NCBI GenBank assembly: GCA_037013495.1 | Contig: CM072812.1 | Coordinates: forward strand, 38,437,001 to 38,501,000 | Direction: 5' to 3' | DNA from: Hippophae tibetana | Taxonomy: Eukaryota > Streptophyta > Magnoliopsida > Rosales > Elaeagnaceae | DNA length: 64,000 nucleotides | Part shown: positions 58,392 to 64,000 of the stretch, one piece after another | How the letters are laid out: each line of letters starts with the position of its first letter | How positions within the stretch are numbered: position 1 is the first letter of the stretch | Notes under the pieces: generated by a model | Told to the model about the DNA's origin: nothing | Database searches by the model: none | What the model saw: only the letters and a program-made list of their open reading frames with translations | Made by a program: the position numbers and the translations under genes

Positions 58392-59162
58392 TTGGTAGAC
58401 ATAGTAATGGATCAATTCGAACTAATATGGTGATAAAGATGATTCTATCCATTATTTAAAAGATCCAATATGATCTGGATTAGATGGATCGGATCATGTA
58501 GTGATCCTTAGATCAATGAATATCCATAATTTGATCTGAATTTTCTAAATATTTTGTATTTTTTCTAAAACTAAATATAATTTTATGTGATGCATTGTTA
58601 CTTTAGATTGATAAATAAAAATAATAATAATAATAATAATAATAGAACATTATATATTATAGGAAAATATTCTTACTTTTTCTTAGAAACTTTTTACTTT
58701 TTTTAAATATTATTTATAATAAAAAATATCATAAAATTAATTTAAATTTTGGTTTAATAAATTTTAAACAATAATAGATAGATTTATGAAATTTTTAAGA
58801 AAAAAGATAGATTTATACAAATGTAAGAGAGAAATTTTAAAAATGATTATTCTTAATGTAAATTTTTTTCAAATAAATAATTATAAAAATTAGGAAAGTA
58901 TGTTAGTAATATGTAATTCTAGCTCTAAAATTATAGTTTTAAAAATATTTATATTTGGATCGACGGATCAATTCGATATGGCCCAATCCATAGATTAATA
59001 TCTTATAATTCGTCCCTATTTGATCCAATCCGTTGATTTTGTACGTGGATTACAATCCAATCTAATCTAAAACTGATATGTTTTGATTCGATCAAAAATA
59101 GATCATATGAAATAAATATCTATGAAGCTCTGATCTAATAGATATTTTTGATATTCCTAATA
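58392..59162. repeat. Possible hAT-like element with GGATC-rich arms
   Basis: The left arm (58400-58545) and right arm (58950-59130) are rich in GGATCAATTCGA, GATCTGGATTAGATGGATC and CAATCCAATCTAATC, in opposite senses, around an AT-rich centre with an (ATA)n run at 58610-58645. The proposed ends TAGACATAGTAATGGATC and GATATTCCTA are only weakly inverted, so borders are tentative. Confidence 0.35.
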
Positions 59163-59637
59163 TTTGGTGAATTTTAATACATTACCAAATTAATAAGGAT
59201 AAATAATATTTTAAGGATAAAAAGTTAAATTCAGGCATTGAAGCAAAGCCTAGATGTCATACAATAAGAGTATTTTTGCATTTGAAGATGACTTAGCTTA
59301 AAGAGTGGACGTCAATAATAATAAAAAATGAAGAATTTTTTCCTACACCATTTGATTTTTTTCATTTTTTTTTCTTTCAATGTTAAAAGAACAACAAAAT
59401 AAAAGGAAATATTAGAAAGAAAATAATTTATCAGTTAATTAGGACTATTTTATTTCATTTTTCAATTCAATAATTATATTGTCATAATTATGTTTTACTT
59501 GGATCATCTATGTCATAAATAAATCCACTACTTTATATATATAAGGTAGTTATCAATATAAATACTTTTATTTTTAAGATAAATTTAATGATTGATATTC
59601 ACTCAAATAAATTTAAAAGACAAAGCATAATATATAC

Positions 59638-60095
59638 TAGAGTGAAAGTAAGTTGATTAGGTTAGTTTTTGAGTTATTTTATAAGCCAACATATCTTGGT
59701 ATTCTAAAAAACTCAAAACCTTAACCTACCTATGATCCCAAAAAATCATCCTTCAAGCCAACCTATAAAGTTTGTTTGACCTATAATCATAATATGATGT
59801 AAAAGTCTTATCTCATTGAAATAGAAAAACACATCATACAATTTAACTTAAATATTATTTCCATCACATATTATATTTACTTAATCTCTTATCATTAAGA
59901 ATAAATAAGATGGTTCTAGTAAGTATTAAGCAAATATAGAATTATAGTTCTTTTTAAGATTAATCATTAAAAACTTCTTACAGAATAATTATAGAAAATT
60001 AAAGAAAGAAGAGTCTACTTAATAGCTTATCGAACATCAGATTGAGTTGTATTATCAATTAGGAACATATAATCTATATAGTAATGTAAGAAAAT
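59638..60095 (-). repeat. Dispersed repeat, copy 2 (inverted)
   Basis: Reverse-complement relative of 52355-52860; see that entry. Its outer end reads TAGAGTGAAAGTAAGTTGAT where copy 1 has TAGGGATGTAAGTAGATTAG. Confidence 0.85.
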
Positions 60096-60099
60096 GTAT

Positions 60100-61492
60100 G
60101 TCCTACTGTACTCTGTATCTATATATTGGCTTCTCGTGCGCAAAACACATTGTCTCTTTATTTTACTTAATGCATTTGTATTCCTCTATGTAAGATTATT
60201 TTTTAAAAGACTAGTTTTCGAATTATTAGAAGAATTCTTTACACAAGAAGAAGAGATTCTTTCTTTGATTTTTCCAAAAAAATTATTCTACTTTTTGTAA
60301 GCTATATAGACAATGAATTGGGTATTTGGATATTTTCATAACCAATCATCTGATCGATCGTGAATAATTGATTATGCAATTAAGGAACTAAAAATTCTCT
60401 TTAAATCATAAAGAGATAACAAAGAAATGCATTTCTTTCTATTATATTATGACTAGTTACTACAGATCAATAATACATATATGTATATAGTTAGGTATAT
60501 TTTGTACACGAGTATGTTTACACACATCATAGAGGTTGATTGTCGTAGTGTGCACATACTCGCTCGTTGATGTTGTCACTAGTGTTTTTGGTTCATTTCA
60601 GATATGGATATTTTTGAATTTTACTTGACCTTTTTGGAAATAAAAAATAATCTATTTTAGCATCTTGCAAACAAGTTTGCCACTACCTGGCCATTATGTT
60701 TGTTGAAAACTCTACCAAAATTCTACCAAAATTCACACTGAGAATTATACCTATTTATTAAATCATTTTGGGGAGCATACAGTTGAGTATGGGTCAATTA
60801 TTAAACTTAGTGATCAAATTGTAGATTGTATGCATTCTTGATTTGACTGTGCATCTTCTGTAAATGATTTGACATTTGTAGTGGACTGTGTACCCTTCAA
60901 TGTTATGAGTAATTATACTTATTGTTACAAATTAGTGGTTACCAATCACACCATATTAGGTGGTATTAGTCACAAAGGATAGCTCAATTCATGTGTAGAA
61001 CTAAATCATTATAGAAGTAATAATAGACAGTTCAAAAAGAGGTTTCAACTGGTAGAGGTAAAAGTGATTTTATTCTTTTAGTTTTGTAACTATTTTATTG
61101 ATTAGTGAATTATTTGCTACTAAATGATTTCTTTAAAGAACGAGAGGATGTTACTACATAGATACGGTCTCTATGTGTGTTTAACTTGTTGTAACGCTTG
61201 TTCTATATGATCTACTATTATGCCAGTATAATCTAGGTTTAAGGTGTATATGTTACAAAATACTAAATTTTTAAACTCTGATTATAAATCTTTTATATTC
61301 ATACTTTCTTTCTGTTAAATATATTTAATATTTGTTGTTCAAATTTATATGCTTTTATAATATTATATTATTTATACTTTTGTTGTTTTATCTTGTTAAA
61401 TATTTACTATTCTATTTGTGCAAATTAGGGCCAAATCCTTAAGGAGGTTGTATTTCTTTATTGTAGTTATGTATTAGGTTACAAACTATTTT
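60100..61492 (+). mobile_element. Degraded Sirevirus-like 5' LTR
   Basis: Matches the LTRs of the 8.8-16.4 kb element in order: TTATTTTACTTAATG.., TCCTCTATGTAAG, ACTACAGATCAATAATAC, TTAGGTATATTTTGTACACG, GTTTACACACATC, AATAGACAGTT, GAGAGGATGTTACTACATAGA and AAGGAGGTTGTATTTC. An extra segment of about 245 bases (about 60206-60452) has no counterpart there. The hairpin is degenerate near 60665-60690. The primer site follows directly. Confidence 0.7.
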
Positions 61493-61495
61493 AAA

Positions 61496-61507
61496 TGATA
61501 TCAGAGC
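61496..61507 (+). other. Primer-binding site, initiator tRNA-Met
   Basis: TGATATCAGAGC, one base off the standard TGGTATCAGAGC, 110 bases upstream of the gag remnant. Confidence 0.75.
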
Positions 61508-61619
61508 CAATGCATCCATTTTGGGATTAATCACTCCAATTTTGATTTTATTAACTTGTTTTTTTGTCACACACACTTATTCTTCAATGCATTAGGGAGA
61601 AAAAGGTAATGTATGTAAA

Positions 61620-62523
61620 CCTATACTATTCATTAGGCTAAATTATGCCTGTTGAAAATCGTAAATGAGGGTCTTCTTATGGTCCCAAGAAGACCGTGTG
61701 TGGTTCCTTATTGAGAATGGCAGGACGTATCCATCCAAAACCCTACTAGATAATACTATGATTCCAAAACCAATGATTTAGTAGACTAAGGAATAATCTA
61801 AGGAGTCTGAATGGAACAATAAGGGTCAGTATGCTCTCATCATGGTTGTGACGCCTGATGAGGTTAGAATTATTTAGAGACAATATAAAAAAACTTGAGA
61901 TATTCTAGAGACAACTCATAAAGGTATGTATGTTGTTAAGAGGTCTAGAATGCTAAAGTTAAATAGTGACTTTGAGTTGTGCAATATGCAAGATGATTAG
62001 CCTTTTGATAAATTTTATGCATGGTTCTCAAACATTGTAAATTGTTCACAAAACCTGGGTATATGCATTAGTAAAGAAAAATAGATCAAAAATATCATTT
62101 ACAATCTACCATATAGATTTCATGCTAAAGTTACAATACAAAAGTCAATGTACAAACCTAGTGATCTCATAATAAATGAGCTAGTTGGTGACCTGCAAGT
62201 CTTCCAACTACATCACCTATTACCAAGACAAGAACAAATTTCTTCCGATAAGGGAAGAGCTTTGCTCTCAAGAAAACCAAGGGAAGTGATTCGAACAAAG
62301 ATGTTTATGCTATAGTTGGTTGTAATGATGACTCTAATCTCGATGAGGAGGAAATAACTTTCCTTGTCTAAAGATTCATCAGATTATTTATAAAAATGAA
62401 ATTCCTCTTCTGGGAGTACTTAAAGAGATACTTCAAGCTCTAAAGCCTCAAAATATATAAAAGCTAATGAAGACTTAGATAATAAATCTAAGATGCGCAG
62501 TAAAGGCCACTTGAATAAGCACA
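61620..62523 (+). pseudogene. Sirevirus-type Copia gag, truncated by an LTR insertion
   Basis: The translation reads WNNKGQYALIMVVTPDEVRI, DILETTHKGMYVVKRSRMLK, LNSDFELCNMQDD, PFDKFYAWFSNIVNCSQNLG, NIIYNLPYRFHAKVTIQKSM and SDLIINELVGDLQVFQ, i.e. the UBN2 gag domain in the Sirevirus/SIRE arrangement, then in another frame GKSFALKKTKGSDSNKDVYA and LDEEEITFLV. A zinc-knuckle remnant KGHLNKH is reached at the point (62523) where the inverted LTR begins. At least four stops and frameshifts are present. It follows the degraded LTR and primer site in the correct order, so these form one broken element. Confidence 0.85.
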
Positions 62524-64000
62524 TGATGAAAGTTGAGGTTACTTTCGTACTTTCGTTTTATATTTATAAAACTATTGCAAGTGCACGAATTATTTCATAG
62601 AAAATGATAAGTATATTCCCAAGGTCGATCTAAGGAAGGAATATATATGGTTTTTAATTTATTATTCAAACTTTTAAAAATGAAATTAAATCTTAAACAT
62701 CCTATCACGATATTTGGGTTTTTAGTGTTTCTAATCTAATAACATAAAAATAAACATAGATACAGATTCAATAAACATTTATGAAAATTTTATCTTTTAT
62801 AATAGTGGAGTATTTATGGATATAATAACTAAGTTAATTATGTTTGCTCATATTATTAAAGTTATTAAAGATATAAATTGATATTTATTGATTCTCTCTT
62901 TTTATATGAATACCACATTTGGTGGGGTTAGATATTCTTTGTTAACTAAACAAATCAATTAACACCTATAGGTGGGGTTGATAACTAATTTGGTAATTAA
63001 ATTAATTCCTTTTTTTAAGAGATTGAAAATGAACCATTTAAATGCCATCTTTGTTGGGGTTAAACAGTTTAAACTTCATTCAAGGTGTCCAAATTAAACC
63101 TAAGAATTTAGTTATTCGAGTACTAACTTTCAAGTTTTAACACCACTACTGAAAACAAGTTTTCAATACATTTTCAGATAATAATTCTTATAAAAACTTT
63201 TGAAATAGAGTTTTACTCTAACTACCGGGCGATTGTACCAACAAATAAAATGGCACTACTCTAAATTAGACCGGATAACTAAACCTTAAAATCAAATTTT
63301 TAGATTTCAGTTTGTAATGAAAAATAATATATTTCTCTCTAACATTCTTAATATAAAATCTTGAATAAAAATAAAATTAATTCATTTTAGAGATTTTTAT
63401 CTATTTAATATTTCGCAAGCATAACAACGTTATTATTATATCATGTTTACAAACAGCAAGTAAAGTTAAATTTAATCACGGAAAAATTAAATATAACATG
63501 TAAGAATAAAGCATAAAAAATAACCATAAAGAAAATAAAATCCTTACTACTCTTTGATGTTATTCATGTTGCTGGAAAACCTCCAAACGGAATTTGCACT
63601 TCCATTTATTGAATCAAAAAACAAATAAATTACAAAAACAAAATTAGTTCTTCTCAAAAAGAGAAGAACTCTAAAACTAAGAAAAACAAAAAACTAAGAA
63701 ATGGAGAGAAAGAAAGAGAGAAGAAGATGTTTTTGAGGTGTGATTTGAAGTGAATAGAATGAGGTATTTATAGGTGAGGAAAGGAAGAAAAAGTGGGTGA
63801 AAAAATGATTAAAATTTGAGAAAACACGGAGTAGTGAATGATGACATCATACTACTGACGTCACGGTGATATGGGTGCAGCGGCGCTCGCGGATGGGGCA
63901 GACTGGGCGCAGGCACGCGCGGAATGGAGAGCAGGCGTACGCGGAACTGGGCGTGTTGTGCGCACGGACTGGGCATTGTGCTGGCGTGGTGCGTGCATTG
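62524..64000 (-). mobile_element. Ty3-type LTR, inverted relative of 32.4-34.3 kb, cut by window end
   Basis: On the minus strand it ends in CTTTCATCA (62524) where the other copy ends in CGCTCATCA, and shares TTAGATCGACCTTGGGAATA, ACATCCTATCACGATA, CCCCACC..GGTGG blocks, TTTCGCAAGCATAACAACGT, GAAGAACT hairpin sequence, the TATA box (TATTTATA, 63765-63772) and TGACGTCA (63856-63863). The GC-rich block begins at about 63865 and runs off the window. Whether it is solo or part of a full element cannot be seen. Confidence 0.85.

Overview
The window is nuclear DNA of a flowering plant, most likely a eudicot. It is very AT-rich and consists almost entirely of decayed, nested transposable elements. 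The repertoire is plant-specific: Athila-type and chromovirus Ty3/gypsy elements, Copia elements including Sirevirus-type ones with initiator-tRNA-Met primer sites, a CACTA-class gene of the Transposase_24 type, and a short non-autonomous CACTA element. I see no intact host gene, rRNA, tRNA or CRISPR array. Species cannot be fixed from the sequence.

Layout. 0.2-0.8 kb: an unrecognised broken reading frame with KWW motifs. 1.1-6.6 kb: a plus-strand Athila-type element (gag tail, RT tail/RNase H, integrase, 3' LTR); its integrase region is triplicated as exact 549-bp tandem units and its RT core is deleted. 7.8-17.2 kb: a minus-strand CACTA accessory gene split by a 7.6-kb Sirevirus-like element (8.83-16.43 kb) that has two 1.8-kb LTRs, a primer site and polypurine tracts but no coding sequence. 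17.8-20.3 kb: two LTR-like fragments and a perfect 84-bp tandem duplication. 20.35-21.43 kb: a 1084-bp CACTA-type element with matching 3-bp target duplications. 21.7-30.4 kb: a minus-strand Copia element whose gag is interrupted by a 1928-bp Athila-type solo LTR (target duplication GTCCT). 31.3-34.5 kb: a second minus-strand Copia fragment whose RT/RNase H is interrupted by a 1877-bp solo LTR (target duplication ATATG). 35.2-39.4 kb: a minus-strand chromovirus with about 0.3-kb LTRs and a C-terminal chromodomain. 39.9-48.4 kb: a minus-strand Athila-type element with a largely readable integrase and protease but no RT core. 48.4-62.5 kb: mostly AT-rich unassigned DNA with an inverted pair of about 0.5-kb repeats, a Sirevirus-type gag fragment at 54 kb, minisatellites, hAT-like repeats and a degraded Sirevirus LTR plus gag (60.1-62.5 kb). 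62.5-64.0 kb: an inverted relative of the 32.4-kb LTR, running off the window.

There is no functional gene network. The window records successive insertions: older hosts (CACTA gene, Copia elements) carry younger insertions with clean target duplications, and internal deletions have removed RT cores from three of the Ty3-type elements. The most informative signals are regulatory and structural: conserved TGACGTCA plus TATA spacing in one LTR family, CACGTG clusters in the Athila-type LTRs, and the 549-bp triplication. No previously undescribed biological system is evident.
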